Below, piece by piece: positions 8,660 to 17,754 of a stretch of 64,000 nt of DNA; positions within the stretch are counted from its first letter, which is position 1; every line of letters starts with the position of its first letter. The notes under the pieces are model-generated. The model saw only the letters and a program-made list of their open reading frames with translations. It was not told the origin of the DNA and did no database searches. The stretch comes from Alkalihalobacillus sp. LMS39. Lineage in GTDB: Bacteria; Bacillota; Bacilli; Bacillales; Bacillaceae_F. The stretch spans positions 1,426,001 through 1,490,000 of the forward strand of contig NZ_CP093300.1 of NCBI RefSeq assembly GCF_022812285.1, written 5' to 3'. The position numbers and the translations under genes are program-made.

Positions 8660-10279
8660 ATGAAAAAATGGTTGGGGATGTCTGCAGTTGTCGTGCTCAT
8701 GGTTCTCTCTTTGTTCACAGGGTCCGGATTTGCGAATGAATCAAAAGGTAAAAATAATGGTGATTATATTGAGGGGCAACTAGTCATTTCAATCGAAGAC
8801 CAATCAGAATTTTCCATTCAATCAACAAATAATATCATTAATAAAGACCAGGTGTTAGAAAATAAAGGATTTGAAATTGTTGACTCATTATTAGGACAAA
8901 GTGACCCAAATGAAATCCAAGCTTTTAATCATGATTTTACTGCAACAGTTGTAAATGAAATGGGAATGGTTTATTTAGTTGAATATGATGTGAAAAAGTA
9001 CAAGTCCATTGATAAAGCGAAAAAAGAACTTGAAAAAACAATGAAAGATCTTGGCTTAGAAGTTCGCTATGTGTCTGAAAACTTTGTAATGCATGCAATG
9101 GAAGAAGTAACAGCTGAAGATGTTTCAATTGCTATGCATAATAACCAAAGATGGCATTATGAAATGATAAATGCTCCACAAGCATGGAATATAACTACAG
9201 GTTCAAGAAATGTACGAATTGCCGTACTTGATACAGGTATTGATGCGAACCATCCCAATCTTCGTAATCTAGTAAATACAAGCTTAGGGCGTAGCTTTGT
9301 TGGTGGTGGAACAGGAGATGTTCAAGGCCACGGAACACATGTAGCCGGAACAATTGCAAGTTATGGTTCGGTTTCTGGTGTAATGCAAAACGCGACACTA
9401 ATTCCTGTGAAAGTATTAGGAGATAATGGTAGTGGTTCAATGTATGGAATTCAACAAGGGATTTTATATGCAGCAAGTGTTAATTCAGATGTAATTAATA
9501 TGTCTTTAGGTGGCGGCGGCTATAGTCAAGGTATGGATGATGCGATTCGTACAGCTGTATCATCAGGAACAATTGTTGTTGCTGCAACTGGGAATGATTC
9601 ACGTGGAAGTATTTCTTATCCAGCTGCTTACAGTGGTGCAATTGCTGTTGGTTCAGTTACATCAAACCGAACAAGATCAAGCTTTTCTAACTATGGTCAA
9701 GGGTTAGAGTTGATGGCACCTGGTTCTAACATTTATAGCACATATCCAAATGGACAGTTCCGCACTTTATCTGGAACATCAATGGCAACACCTCATGTTG
9801 CAGGTGTAGCGGGATTAATTCGAGCAGCAAACCCTAATATCTCAGTATCAGAAGCAAGATCAATTTTACAAAACACAGCACAATATGCTGGAAGTTTCAA
9901 CCAGTACGGATATGGAATTGTCGATGCTAATGCAGCAGTTCGAGCAGCTCGTGGTCAATCTCAACAACCAAGTTATGAAACGAACACAACAGTTTCAACA
10001 AATGCATCAAGTTATAGAAGAGGTCAATCTGTTACTGTGAGAGCTGATGTTGTCGACCAAGATGGTCGAGCACTAGCGAATTCAACCGTTCAATTTACCA
10101 TTACACGTCCAAATGGAACAACGGTAACAAATACAGCAACAACGAATAACTCTGGGGTAGCCACTTGGACGATTGCGACATCATCGTCTACAGCAAGAGG
10201 CACATATGGTGTACAAGCGGCAACGTCTCTTTCAGGTTATGAAGGAAGTACAGCAACAACAAGCTTTAGTGTCAACTAA
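8660..10279 (+). CDS. Secreted subtilisin-like serine protease with C-terminal Ig-like domain
   Basis: This 539-residue preproenzyme has a signal peptide (MKKWLGMSAVVVLMVLSLF, cleavage after GFA). An inhibitor-type propeptide spans about residues 30-150, and an S8 catalytic domain spans about 160-435. The triad is visible: Asp191 in AVLDTGID, His224 in GHGTHVAGT and Ser374 in GTSMATPHVAG. The last 100 residues form a beta-rich Ig/Big-like domain (TVRADVVDQDGRALANSTV), probably for substrate or wall contact. The start at 8660 is chosen because AGGAGG lies seven bases upstream; the ATG at 8654 is too close, and the ATG at 8594 adds a non-signal leader. It is divergent from a TPR regulator and ends at a strong terminator. 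Confidence 0.93.
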   Translation: MKKWLGMSAVVVLMVLSLFTGSGFANESKGKNNGDYIEGQLVISIEDQSEFSIQSTNNIINKDQVLENKGFEIVDSLLGQSDPNEIQAFNHDFTATVVNEMGMVYLVEYDVKKYKSIDKAKKELEKTMKDLGLEVRYVSENFVMHAMEEVTAEDVSIAMHNNQRWHYEMINAPQAWNITTGSRNVRIAVLDTGIDANHPNLRNLVNTSLGRSFVGGGTGDVQGHGTHVAGTIASYGSVSGVMQNATLIPVKVLGDNGSGSMYGIQQGILYAASVNSDVINMSLGGGGYSQGMDDAIRTAVSSGTIVVAATGNDSRGSISYPAAYSGAIAVGSVTSNRTRSSFSNYGQGLELMAPGSNIYSTYPNGQFRTLSGTSMATPHVAGVAGLIRAANPNISVSEARSILQNTAQYAGSFNQYGYGIVDANAAVRAARGQSQQPSYETNTTVSTNASSYRRGQSVTVRADVVDQDGRALANSTVQFTITRPNGTTVTNTATTNNSGVATWTIATSSSTARGTYGVQAATSLSGYEGSTATTSFSVN

Positions 10280-10295
10280 TAGAAATCAATAGGTG

Positions 10296-10329
10296 AAAAA
10301 GCTGCCGGGAATTTGAACGGCAGCTTTTT
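10296..10329 (+). terminator. Terminator of the subtilase gene
   Basis: Perfect arms AAAAAGCTGCCG and CGGCAGCTTTTT enclose a 10-base loop, 17 bases after the stop codon. Confidence 0.85.
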
Positions 10330-10353
10330 CATGTTGAGTTTGAATTTTGCATA

Positions 10354-10535
10354 CGGACATGGATTCCGCTATTTTGCTATATTGAATGATTTCACAGATG
10401 CTATCGGACACATGTTCCGTTATAGTAGTAAAAATAGACTGTTCTAGCAGAAATTTTAATGAAATAGCGGAACGTATGTCCGATAAAGATGAGGAAAGAC
10501 GTGCATTTATTAGAATAGCGGAATCAATGTCCGAT
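10354..10535. repeat. R1 nested-palindrome repeat, copy 2
   Basis: Units lie at 10354 and 10405 (forward, CGGACATGGATTCCGCTATT type) and at 10463 and 10514 (reverse, AATAGCGGAATCAATGTCCG type). Outer units 1 and 4 are complementary at 19 of 20 positions. It fills most of the 412-base gap between the subtilase and the amidase. Short open frames across it have no ribosome-binding sites and are not genes. Confidence 0.85.
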
Positions 10536-10691
10536 ACAGGAAGCACGGCGATCCTCACACGTCTACTTTTTCTTAAACGACAACCTAAATCTCGTAAGCT
10601 TTAATCAAAAATGGTCAAACTACCGTTTCGAAACTTGTCGTTCGTCATATATTGCTATTGTAAGCTAAAAATAACAAAAGAGGTGACGTTC

Positions 10692-11471
10692 ATGACAAAG
10701 ATTTTTATAGATCCAGGTCATGGTGGAGACGATGCCGGAGCGGAAGCGAATGGCCTTCAAGAAAAAGAAATTGTGCTAGACATTTCTCTTCACATTCGGG
10801 ACATGCTCCTAAATGAATATGAAGATGTTGAAGTTAAAATGAGTCGTGATAGTGATGTGTTTGTTGAATTATCAGAAAGAGCACAAATGGCGAATGATTG
10901 GGGAGCCGACTATTTTATTTCGGTTCATAGCAATGCCGGTGGTGGCACAGGGTTTGAATCGTATATTCATACGAGCCAAGCAGAAAGAACGGTTGAATTA
11001 CAAAATATCGTTCATGATGCGATTGTTGAAGAAATTGATGTGAATGACCGCGGAAAAATGACTGCGAACTTTGTAGTGTTGCGTGAAACAGCCATGCCTG
11101 CGATTTTAACTGAAAATTTATTTGTAGATAATGAAAACGATGCTGAATTATTATCAGATCCAGCTTTTCTAGAAACAATTGCACGAGGTCATGTAAATGG
11201 AATAGCAGAAGCTTTTCAACTAGAACAATCAAATGACACACCTCCACAAGAAACAATATATAAAGTACAAGTAGGAGCTTTTCAAGAAGAAGCTAATGCA
11301 AGAAGGCTGGCTACGCAATTGGAAGATGATGGGTATACACCGTATGTGTATAGAAATGGTGACCTTTGGAAGGTGCAAGTAGGGGCATTTAGAAATCGGG
11401 AGAACGCTGAGAGATTAAAAGAAGAATTAGAAGATAAAGGCTATGATGTTTTCCTTGTCGTACAAAATTAA
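10692..11471 (+). CDS. cwlC: N-acetylmuramoyl-L-alanine amidase, CwlC-like (Amidase_3 + SPOR)
   Basis: This 259-residue enzyme cleaves the lactam-lactyl bond between muramic acid and L-alanine in peptidoglycan. The Amidase_3 domain occupies about residues 1-175, with zinc ligands His10 (DPGHGG), Glu24 and His79 (SVHSNAGG) and catalytic Glu141 (LTENLF). Two SPOR-type repeats follow (YKVQVGAFQEEANARRL and WKVQVGAFRNRENAERL), which bind denuded glycan. There is no signal peptide. Length, order and sequence match CwlC of B. subtilis, which acts in the mother cell to lyse it at the end of sporulation. The start at 10692 has AGAGGTGA in place; the longer frame from 10611 has none. Spore-specific expression is inferred from the family. 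Confidence 0.9.
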   Translation: MTKIFIDPGHGGDDAGAEANGLQEKEIVLDISLHIRDMLLNEYEDVEVKMSRDSDVFVELSERAQMANDWGADYFISVHSNAGGGTGFESYIHTSQAERTVELQNIVHDAIVEEIDVNDRGKMTANFVVLRETAMPAILTENLFVDNENDAELLSDPAFLETIARGHVNGIAEAFQLEQSNDTPPQETIYKVQVGAFQEEANARRLATQLEDDGYTPYVYRNGDLWKVQVGAFRNRENAERLKEELEDKGYDVFLVVQN

Positions 11472-11645
11472 ATGACATTGATACTTTCATAAAACTGGGG
11501 CTACCTAATCATTATTTCGGTAGCCTTGATGATTGTTCTTTCCTTTAAAACCAGTTCCTCTTTCTCTGTGAGAGCGCTATCAGGACTGTTATACTAGTAG
11601 AGTTCTAGGCATATACTTATCAAAATAAGAAAAAGGAGGGCGTCA

Positions 11646-12128
11646 ATGGAAGTGAATACAGAGGTTAGACAGGCGTTGTTTCAAAGTGTATCTCGGTTGT
11701 CGGATGAGGAAATTAACAAAGTTGTTGAAGGGGGAAAGTGGACAATAGCGCAAGTGTTAGAGCATTTGTATTTAATGGAGACGGTCGTGACAAAAACGAT
11801 TGTAGCCGAACTTGAAAACGAACAAAGTCAACCTGCATCAACAAAACCGATTCATCGCGTTCCCGACCGTTCCTTTAAAGTCGAAGCACCGTCCTATGTT
11901 GTCCCTTCGGATCGGTTTATTGGGTTACAAGAGAGCTTAGAAAAGCTCAAAAGATCCCGTGAGGCGCTAGAAAATATCGTTGGTGATGTGGAAGAAGTTG
12001 TTCTTGAACAAAAATCATACCGACATCCTGTTTTAGGACCTTTAAATATAAAGCAGTGGGTTTCTTTTGTAGGTCTTCATGAAAAACGTCATTTATATCA
12101 AATTGAAGAGATTAAAGAGCAGTTATAA
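11646..12128 (+). CDS. DinB-superfamily protein
   Basis: This 160-residue protein of the DinB/YfiT four-helix-bundle superfamily has the N-terminal segment GGKWTIAQVLEHLYLMET and the C-terminal WVSFVGLHEKRHLYQIEEI, which hold the usual metal-binding histidines. Members include metal-dependent thiol S-transferases and damage-inducible proteins; the reaction here is unknown. The start is well defined by AAAGGAGGG upstream of the ATG. A weak hairpin (GGCTACC/GGTAGCC, about 11495-11526) separates it from the amidase gene, and a T-rich terminator follows. It appears to be monocistronic. Confidence 0.85.
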   Translation: MEVNTEVRQALFQSVSRLSDEEINKVVEGGKWTIAQVLEHLYLMETVVTKTIVAELENEQSQPASTKPIHRVPDRSFKVEAPSYVVPSDRFIGLQESLEKLKRSREALENIVGDVEEVVLEQKSYRHPVLGPLNIKQWVSFVGLHEKRHLYQIEEIKEQL

Positions 12129-12133
12129 CGAAT

Positions 12134-12175
12134 AAAAAAAGAGAGAGCCCTGTTTCCTTGGACTCTCTTTTTTTA
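12134..12175 (+). terminator. Terminator of the DinB gene
   Basis: The hairpin AAAAAAAGAGAGAG... pairs with GACTCTCTTTTTTT, giving A-rich and T-rich flanks. It begins six bases after the stop codon. Confidence 0.75.
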
Positions 12176-12251
12176 AGAAAGAAAATTTTGGTCTACCTGT
12201 GAAGTTTTGAAAGCTTATTCTTGAAAGAAAAGACGCCCCCGCGTTTTTCTT
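12176..12251 (+). repeat. R2 intergenic repeat, shortest form
   Basis: The copy keeps the head (AAAATTTTGGT, TGAAGTTTTGAAAGCTTATTC) fused directly to the tail (TTGAAAGAAAAGACGCCCCCGCG, then TTTTTCTT). It lacks the AGAGCGAAGG core and the long-form module, so it looks like an internal deletion. Confidence 0.65.
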
Positions 12252-12265
12252 AGCTATCATGTAAC

Positions 12266-12373
12266 TTAAGGAAGTGTGGCGATGGATGGCGATTCCATGA
12301 CTTTATATGTTCCGTCAATGGCTTTAACATGAAAAGCTAACGGTTGAGAGTCTTCAAGAGGAACATAACTCCT
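12266..12373 (-). pseudogene. Possible gene remnant, 36 codons
   Basis: On the minus strand a short open stretch between two stops reads VPLEDSQPLAFHVKAIDGTY and then KVMESPSIATLP. Its composition resembles protein-coding sequence rather than random AT-rich spacer. It has no start codon or ribosome-binding site of its own, and no longer frame continues it. It may be the 3' scrap of a decayed gene. No family was recognised and the call is tentative. Confidence 0.25.
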
Positions 12374-12441
12374 TTAATCATTTTTCATTTCGCTTGAATA
12401 GACGCTTTTAAAAAAAGAAGGTTACAAGGAGGAATAGAAAA

Positions 12442-13074
12442 GTGAGCAAACCCAAATTTGTTTTAATCGGTGATAACAAAGATGCTCTTTACCACCCATT
12501 ATATCATGTGAAGGATAGTATTACTTCGATCCTTTCGCATGTTGAGCTAGATATTTATGAGCGAAATGAATTTGATGATTCGTTTCAAGCATATCAAGGT
12601 CTTCTCATGTATGTAGATGCTTGGGAGAAAACGCTCCAACCAAAAAGTATGGCAGCGCTGTTAACTTATATCGCTAACGGTGGGGCAATGATTTGTTTAC
12701 ATAATGGTATTTCTTTTCAAGCTAATGATGAATATGCGCAATTAGTTGGGGCTGTGTTTACAGGACATCCTCCGTACCAAACAGTAAACTATAAAATGGT
12801 AAAAGAACATCCAATTACAAACGGGCTTCTTGATTTTCAGATGGAAGAAGAATTATACGAGTTTGAGTTTGACCCGTTTGTGAAGTTAGATATATTAGTT
12901 GAGTGTTCAAACGGAGAAAAAACAATGCCTGCGGTTTGGTGGCGGAAATACGGATTAGGTAAGGTCATTTATATTGCCCCTGGTCATGACGATAAATCCT
13001 TTCAAAATCCTACATTACAACGATTAATTGTGAATAGTGTAAATTGGTGTATAAGGAAAGAGGATGGACAATAA
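12442..13074 (+). CDS. ThuA-like domain protein
   Basis: This 210-residue protein has the ThuA (class-I glutamine-amidotransferase-like flavodoxin) fold. Features are the KFVLIGDNKDALYHPLY start, the GGAMICLHNG nucleophile-elbow-like region, the HPITNGL motif with the following acidic EEELYEFEF stretch, WWRKYGLGKVIYIAPGHDD, and the C-terminal VNSVNWC. ThuA proteins occur in sugar-utilisation loci and convert keto-sugars, but this copy has no sugar genes beside it. The start is GTG with AAGGAGGA upstream. It is a single gene after a repeat-filled gap and is convergent with the SDR gene. Confidence 0.85.
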   Translation: MSKPKFVLIGDNKDALYHPLYHVKDSITSILSHVELDIYERNEFDDSFQAYQGLLMYVDAWEKTLQPKSMAALLTYIANGGAMICLHNGISFQANDEYAQLVGAVFTGHPPYQTVNYKMVKEHPITNGLLDFQMEEELYEFEFDPFVKLDILVECSNGEKTMPAVWWRKYGLGKVIYIAPGHDDKSFQNPTLQRLIVNSVNWCIRKEDGQ

Positions 13075-13089
13075 CGAGCGAATGAGAAA

Positions 13090-13134
13090 AGCAAAAGTGA
13101 GCCCTCACAGTGCGTTAGCACAACGAGGGCTCAC
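13090..13134 (-). terminator. Terminator of the SDR gene
   Basis: Perfect 10-base arms GTGAGCCCTC and GAGGGCTCAC (13097-13134) are followed on the minus strand by TTTTGCTTTTC. The plus-strand side lacks a T tract, so it mainly serves the SDR gene. Confidence 0.65.
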
Positions 13135-13192
13135 TAGCTGTCTGCGGAAAGGGAAGGCTTTTTTCATTCAAATCATCGTTATAAACCTATCC

Positions 13193-13894
13193 TTACCAAG
13201 GATACACATTTCCATTCGTTTCAAAATAAATCGGTTCATGTAGTTTCCCCTCATACTGTTCTGCTAACTTTATTATTCGTAAAGCTGCTGTGTTTGGACT
13301 GTCTGTAGCTTCAGAACCTCCCATGTCTGTTTGAAGCCACCCTGGATGAATGGAGAGGACTTTTATTCCTTTTGGTTTTACGGAGTTTTGCAGTAATTTG
13401 CTTTGCATATTTAATGCTGCCTTTGACATGCAATAATCGAACTCGGCATCTCTCCACGCATTTGTAATGCTTCCCGCTTCTGAAGAAATATTAATGAGAA
13501 CTTTTTTCTTTCCTAGCTCAAGTAAAGGTAATACATGTTTAGTCACACGTAATGGACCAAGTGAATTAATGTTAAACGTTTCTAGGGCAATGTCAAAATT
13601 GACTTGGTCAAGCTTGTTCATGGATTCATCAAAGTGAACTCCAGCATTGTTTATGACAATATCGATTGCTGAACAAGTTCCATTGATTTGTTGGATGGCG
13701 TTTTGGACAGATTGCTCGCTTGCTACATCCATTTTGACTTCAGTTATATTCTCGTATTGGTTGACTAAAGATGATAGCTCTTCACTTTGACTGCGGGCAC
13801 AGGCAAATACGTTCCAACCTTTTTCTCCATATACTTTCACGAATTCCAAACCTAACCCTCGGTTTGCCCCGGTGATAATAATCGCATTCTCCAT
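13193..13894 (-). CDS. Short-chain dehydrogenase/reductase
   Basis: This 233-residue SDR has the classical NAD(P)-binding motif TGANRGLG at residues 8-15, NNAGVH, the catalytic serine region LINISSEAGS, and the YCMSKAALN catalytic Tyr-Lys pair. It resembles the carbonyl-reductase/C-factor-like SDR branch; the substrate is unknown. The ATG at 13894 is chosen because GGAGGG lies six bases upstream. The same frame is open for 25 more codons upstream, but those are lysine/arginine-rich and lack a ribosome-binding site. It is divergent from the RND pump gene across about 220 bases. Confidence 0.88.
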   Translation of the reverse strand: MENAIIITGANRGLGLEFVKVYGEKGWNVFACARSQSEELSSLVNQYENITEVKMDVASEQSVQNAIQQINGTCSAIDIVINNAGVHFDESMNKLDQVNFDIALETFNINSLGPLRVTKHVLPLLELGKKKVLINISSEAGSITNAWRDAEFDYCMSKAALNMQSKLLQNSVKPKGIKVLSIHPGWLQTDMGGSEATDSPNTAALRIIKLAEQYEGKLHEPIYFETNGNVYPW

Positions 13895-14113
13895 TTTTCT
13901 TCCCTCCATTTTCTTCATTATTTTCCTTTTTCTTATTAATATTTTATTCATTATACCTTTCCTTCTCATAAGTTGAAAGGTTTAGAGGCTCTCCGACTCG
14001 AGGAGGAGATCAGATTCGTACCGAAACACGATTAAAGTTTTCTTGGAACATTATATAATTTGATTGCACTAGAAGAAATTGTCATCAATTTATTAAATTG
14101 TGGAGGGAACAAA

Positions 14114-17100
14114 ATGTCAGTATTAAAGTTTTTATTAAAAAGAAAATTAATTGTCGGGTTGCTTGTTGTGTTTGTCTTGATTATTGGATTGTACGCTTCA
14201 ACAAAGCTAGATAAGGAGTTATTTCCTCCTATAACGATGGACGGGGCTTCAGTTTACGTAAGTGCTGGTGATTTAGCAGCTCTTGATGTGGAAGAAAGGA
14301 TAACGAAACCAATTGAACAAACATTGCAAGGGATAGATGGAGTTGATTATGTAGAATCGACATCTTCGCTCGGTAATAGTTCACTTATGATTGGAATAGA
14401 AGAAGGAAGAGGAGATGAAGTTTATAAAGAAATTGATTCTTCATTACAAAGTCTTCGTTCTCAATTACTTGATGTCGAAGATTTGTCGACGTTTCAGTTT
14501 TCAACTAATTCAACATATGAGTTTTATATGGATATCTCAGCTGGTGATAAAGAAACAATGACCAATTTTGCATTAGATGTAGTAGAACCTAGGCTTGAAG
14601 CGTTACGAGAAGTACGTGATGTCAAATTGATTGGTTTAGATACAAAAGAAGTATTCATCGAGCTGAAAGAAGATAAGTTAGAAGAATATGGGCTTGATAT
14701 CCACCAAGTTGTTGGTCTTATCCAGCAATCCAACCAAAATGTCGCAATAGGAGAATTATCAGGGGAAACAAATGAACCAACACTTCGTTGGGATACATCC
14801 TATCAATCAGTAGATGATCTTAAATCTATTAGTATTCCAACGATGGAGGGCATGAAAAAAATAAGTGATATTGCTACTGTCAAAGAACAATCAAGTGAAC
14901 AGACTTCTGGACTTTGGAAAAACGGAAGCTCAAACTTTATTTTTGTTCAAATAGGACGTGTAGCCGATGTTACACAAATTGAATTAGCAGAGGCCATTCG
15001 TGCAGAAGTAGAGAAAATTGAAAAGGAAGGGCTTGTTCAAGGATTTGAGTTTAATGAAATTGTAGCCCAAGCCGATTATGTAAGTGATGCAATTGACGGT
15101 GTGACTCAAAACGTATTGATAGGTGGAGTAATTGCATTACTAGTGTTGCTTCTCTTTTTGCGTAACATTCGTGCAACGATTATTATCGGCTTATCGATTC
15201 CGTTATCAATTTTATTAACCTTTTCAGCAATGTGGTATTTTGACTATAGCTTTAATATGTTAAGCTTAGTTGCTTTAGGACTCGGAATTGGAATGATGGT
15301 TGATGCCTCAATCGTTATTTTAGAATCTATATTTAAAAAGAAAGAACAAGGGCTTGAAAGCTTGGATGCGGTTCTTCAAGGAACAAAAGAAGTGGCAACC
15401 GCAGTGTTTGCTTCAATGTTAACAACAATTGTAGTTTTCTTACCTATTGGAATACTAGGTGGTGACGCAGGGAAATTTGTCATTATTTTATCTGTAGTCG
15501 TATGTATTACATTAGTAAGCTCCGTTATCGTTTCGTTTACATTAATTCCTTCATTAGCTGAAAATTTCTTAAAGGTTAGTGATAAGGCAAAAAAACGTCA
15601 AGAAGGTTCCGTGACAAAAAAATACGGTCAGCTCATAAGTTGGATGGGAAAAAAGAAACGATACCGTTATAGTGTTATTTTTGCATTCTTCCTTGTTTTT
15701 GCAAGTTCGTTATTGGTCGTCACAAAAGTTCCAATGACGATTATGCCAGATGTATTTAATCGTTATTCAGAATTAATGATTCAAATTGAATCTGGACTTA
15801 CTCCGAAGGAACGAGAAGAGATTGCGATAGAAGTTAGTAAAAAGATGGATTCGATTACAGATGTGACAAATACGATTGTAATGGACGAAGTAAGTGTAAT
15901 GTACGCCATTATTAATATGAGCCCAGAAGAAGAGGCGACTCTGTCTCAAAAAGAAGTGAATGAACAAATTTTATCCTCTGCTCGTTCATTAGAAGATGAC
16001 TTTCCGGTTGTGAGTGTACAATCTGCGACAAGTGTTGGTGGAGGTGGTTACCCTGTTGCCATTGAAATCCAAGGGGAAAGCTTTGATGTTTTATCCACGA
16101 TAACCTCCGACTTACAACAAGAATTAAGCGAGATTGACGGCATTGTGGGGATTACGAGTACAACAGAAAAATTGTCAGAAGAACAGCAAATTAAGTTAAA
16201 AGAGAAAAAACTCGAAGATGAAAATATATCACCGCTCGAAATTCAGTCGAAGTTAGATTCACTTTTTACCTCCCAACAAATTGGTGAGTTACATGACGGT
16301 AACCGTACAAAAAACGTTTTTATAAAAAGTGGTGAAGGGATTGAAAAGAAAGCAGATGTGTTAAATGTTGAACTTCTTTCACCAGTTACTGGGGAAAAAG
16401 AAAAATTATCAACTTTTCTTTCATTAGAACCTATTTTGGCCCCAACGCAAATCGACCGAAAAGATGGCACACGGTATGTGAGAGTGTTAGCAGATATCGA
16501 AGGGGTTGACTTAGGCACAGTAAACCGAGAAATATCAAAACTTGTGGCTGATTTTAAAACACCAGCAGGCTATAGTGTTTCGATTAGTGGGGATTTAGAA
16601 ACACAGCAAGAAGCGATGATGGATTTGTTACTCGTCTTAGTCATTTCATTGTTTTTAGTGTACGTTGTCATGGCGGTTCAGTTTAATAGCTTTAAACATC
16701 CGATTATTGTTATGTCGATTATTCCTTTAACAATTACAGGTGTCATTTTCGGACTACTTCTCACCCAGCGTGAATTGAGTATTATGTCTGGTATTGGTGT
16801 CATTATGTTGATTGGAATTGTGTTGAATAATGCCATTCTACTCATAGACCGCACAAATCAACTTCGAGAGGAAAAGATGGACATTGCAGAGGCGGTGTCA
16901 GAAGCAGGAAAAAACCGCTTAAGACCGATTTTTATGACAACATTAACAACCGTTGGTGGAATGATTCCTTTAGCCATTGCTACTGGAACCGCAAGTAATT
17001 ATCAAGCTCCGATGGCCACCGTTGTTATCTCTGGATTGTTGTTTGCTACGATGATTACATTAGTGCTTATTCCAGCAGTTTATTTATTATTTGAAGATAT

Positions 17101-17209
17101 GACAAGAGGACTTCGGGCGTTTGCTTCCCTTTTCTCTCGTAAGAAAACAAAAGTAAAACGAGAAGAAAGAGCATTAGCGATTCAAGCACAAAAGGTTCCA
17201 ATTAAATAA
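14114..17209 (+). CDS. RND-family efflux permease, SwrC/YerP-like
   Basis: This 1031-residue RND transporter of the AcrB/HAE1 type has an N-terminal helix (LLKRKLIVGLLVVFVLIIGLY), two large extracytoplasmic loops (about residues 35-335 and 550-840), and two membrane blocks of about six helices each. Conserved RND signatures include GLGIGMMVDASIVILES, whose aspartate belongs to the proton relay, and RLRPIFMTTLTT. In Gram-positive bacteria the closest well-known member is SwrC of B. subtilis (surfactin resistance and swarming); substrates here are unknown. The start at 14114 has GGAGGG six bases upstream; an in-frame ATG at 14060 does not. No membrane-fusion partner gene is adjacent. Confidence 0.9.
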   Translation: MSVLKFLLKRKLIVGLLVVFVLIIGLYASTKLDKELFPPITMDGASVYVSAGDLAALDVEERITKPIEQTLQGIDGVDYVESTSSLGNSSLMIGIEEGRGDEVYKEIDSSLQSLRSQLLDVEDLSTFQFSTNSTYEFYMDISAGDKETMTNFALDVVEPRLEALREVRDVKLIGLDTKEVFIELKEDKLEEYGLDIHQVVGLIQQSNQNVAIGELSGETNEPTLRWDTSYQSVDDLKSISIPTMEGMKKISDIATVKEQSSEQTSGLWKNGSSNFIFVQIGRVADVTQIELAEAIRAEVEKIEKEGLVQGFEFNEIVAQADYVSDAIDGVTQNVLIGGVIALLVLLLFLRNIRATIIIGLSIPLSILLTFSAMWYFDYSFNMLSLVALGLGIGMMVDASIVILESIFKKKEQGLESLDAVLQGTKEVATAVFASMLTTIVVFLPIGILGGDAGKFVIILSVVVCITLVSSVIVSFTLIPSLAENFLKVSDKAKKRQEGSVTKKYGQLISWMGKKKRYRYSVIFAFFLVFASSLLVVTKVPMTIMPDVFNRYSELMIQIESGLTPKEREEIAIEVSKKMDSITDVTNTIVMDEVSVMYAIINMSPEEEATLSQKEVNEQILSSARSLEDDFPVVSVQSATSVGGGGYPVAIEIQGESFDVLSTITSDLQQELSEIDGIVGITSTTEKLSEEQQIKLKEKKLEDENISPLEIQSKLDSLFTSQQIGELHDGNRTKNVFIKSGEGIEKKADVLNVELLSPVTGEKEKLSTFLSLEPILAPTQIDRKDGTRYVRVLADIEGVDLGTVNREISKLVADFKTPAGYSVSISGDLETQQEAMMDLLLVLVISLFLVYVVMAVQFNSFKHPIIVMSIIPLTITGVIFGLLLTQRELSIMSGIGVIMLIGIVLNNAILLIDRTNQLREEKMDIAEAVSEAGKNRLRPIFMTTLTTVGGMIPLAIATGTASNYQAPMATVVISGLLFATMITLVLIPAVYLLFEDMTRGLRAFASLFSRKKTKVKREERALAIQAQKVPIK

Positions 17210-17213
17210 CCAG

Positions 17214-17246
17214 AAAAAAGCAAAGTCAACTGACTTTGCTTTTTGC
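17214..17246 (+). terminator. Terminator of the RND pump gene
   Basis: The arms AAAAAAGCAAAGTCA and TGACTTTGCTTTTT form a near-perfect hairpin four bases after the stop codon. Confidence 0.85.
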
Positions 17247-17250
17247 ACAT

Positions 17251-17390
17251 ATAGAAAGTATGAAAATTTTGCAATGAAGCTTTGAAAGCAAATTCTAGAA
17301 GAGCGAAGGCTGCACACCTGCGCGTTTTACCCCAAGAAGAGCACTTGGGGTCACTGTCAAAAGCGGGCAGGGCTCCGGACTTTTCTTATT
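17251..17390 (+). repeat. R2 intergenic repeat, long form with altered tail
   Basis: The copy carries the head (AGAAAGTATGAAAATTTTG, TGAAGCTTTGAAAGC), AGAAGAGCGAAGGCTGC and the extra module (ACCCCAAGAAGAGCACTTGGGG, with AAAGCGGGCAGGGCTCC). The tail is degenerate and ends in GGACTTTTCTTATTGTGTAGAAAACTA. The same TTTAGAAAACTA junction sequence follows the R2 copy at 46.7 kb. Confidence 0.75.
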
Positions 17391-17532
17391 GTGTAGAAAA
17401 CTATAAAATAGTCGACTTGTGTATAACAATGCTCTAATAAATGAGTACTATGAGACAGCAAGAAAAGACCTAAGTGAATCAATCAACACTTGGGCAGGTT
17501 TATCGCGTTAGCAATTTGTTGTTTATGGTAAG

Positions 17533-17716
17533 AAAGCGGCCATGAAAACCGTTATCTGTGAACATGGCTAGCGTTTTGGAACGTTGGAGGACACAGGAGC
17601 AGTTAATCATAATATATCGCTAGGAATAGAGTGGCTTTTGCGTGAATAAGCGCTCCTGTGGCCGCTAATAAGCGGAAACTCGTATTATGTTCACAAATAA
17701 CGGCTGCTCTGACCGC
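17533..17716. repeat. R3 nested-palindrome element, copy 1
   Basis: This roughly 185-base element is about 90 percent identical to one at 46783-46965. It has nested inverted arms. The outer arms are GCGGCC...GTTATCTGTGAACAT against ATGTTCACAAATAAC...GACCGC, and the inner arms are GGACACAGGAGC against GCTCCTGTGGCC. The centre contains AATCATAATATATCGCTAGG. No reading frame with a ribosome-binding site is present. It lies between two R2 pieces in the 581-base gap between the RND and Dps genes. Confidence 0.8.
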
Positions 17717-17754
17717 AAAAGTGGGACATGGGATGTGTTTGTTGTTTCATCACA

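Noticed and set aside
10386-10604. Plus- and minus-strand frames of 70-90 codons after the subtilase
   Set aside because: They are translations of the R1 palindrome, which reads similarly on both strands, without start signals.
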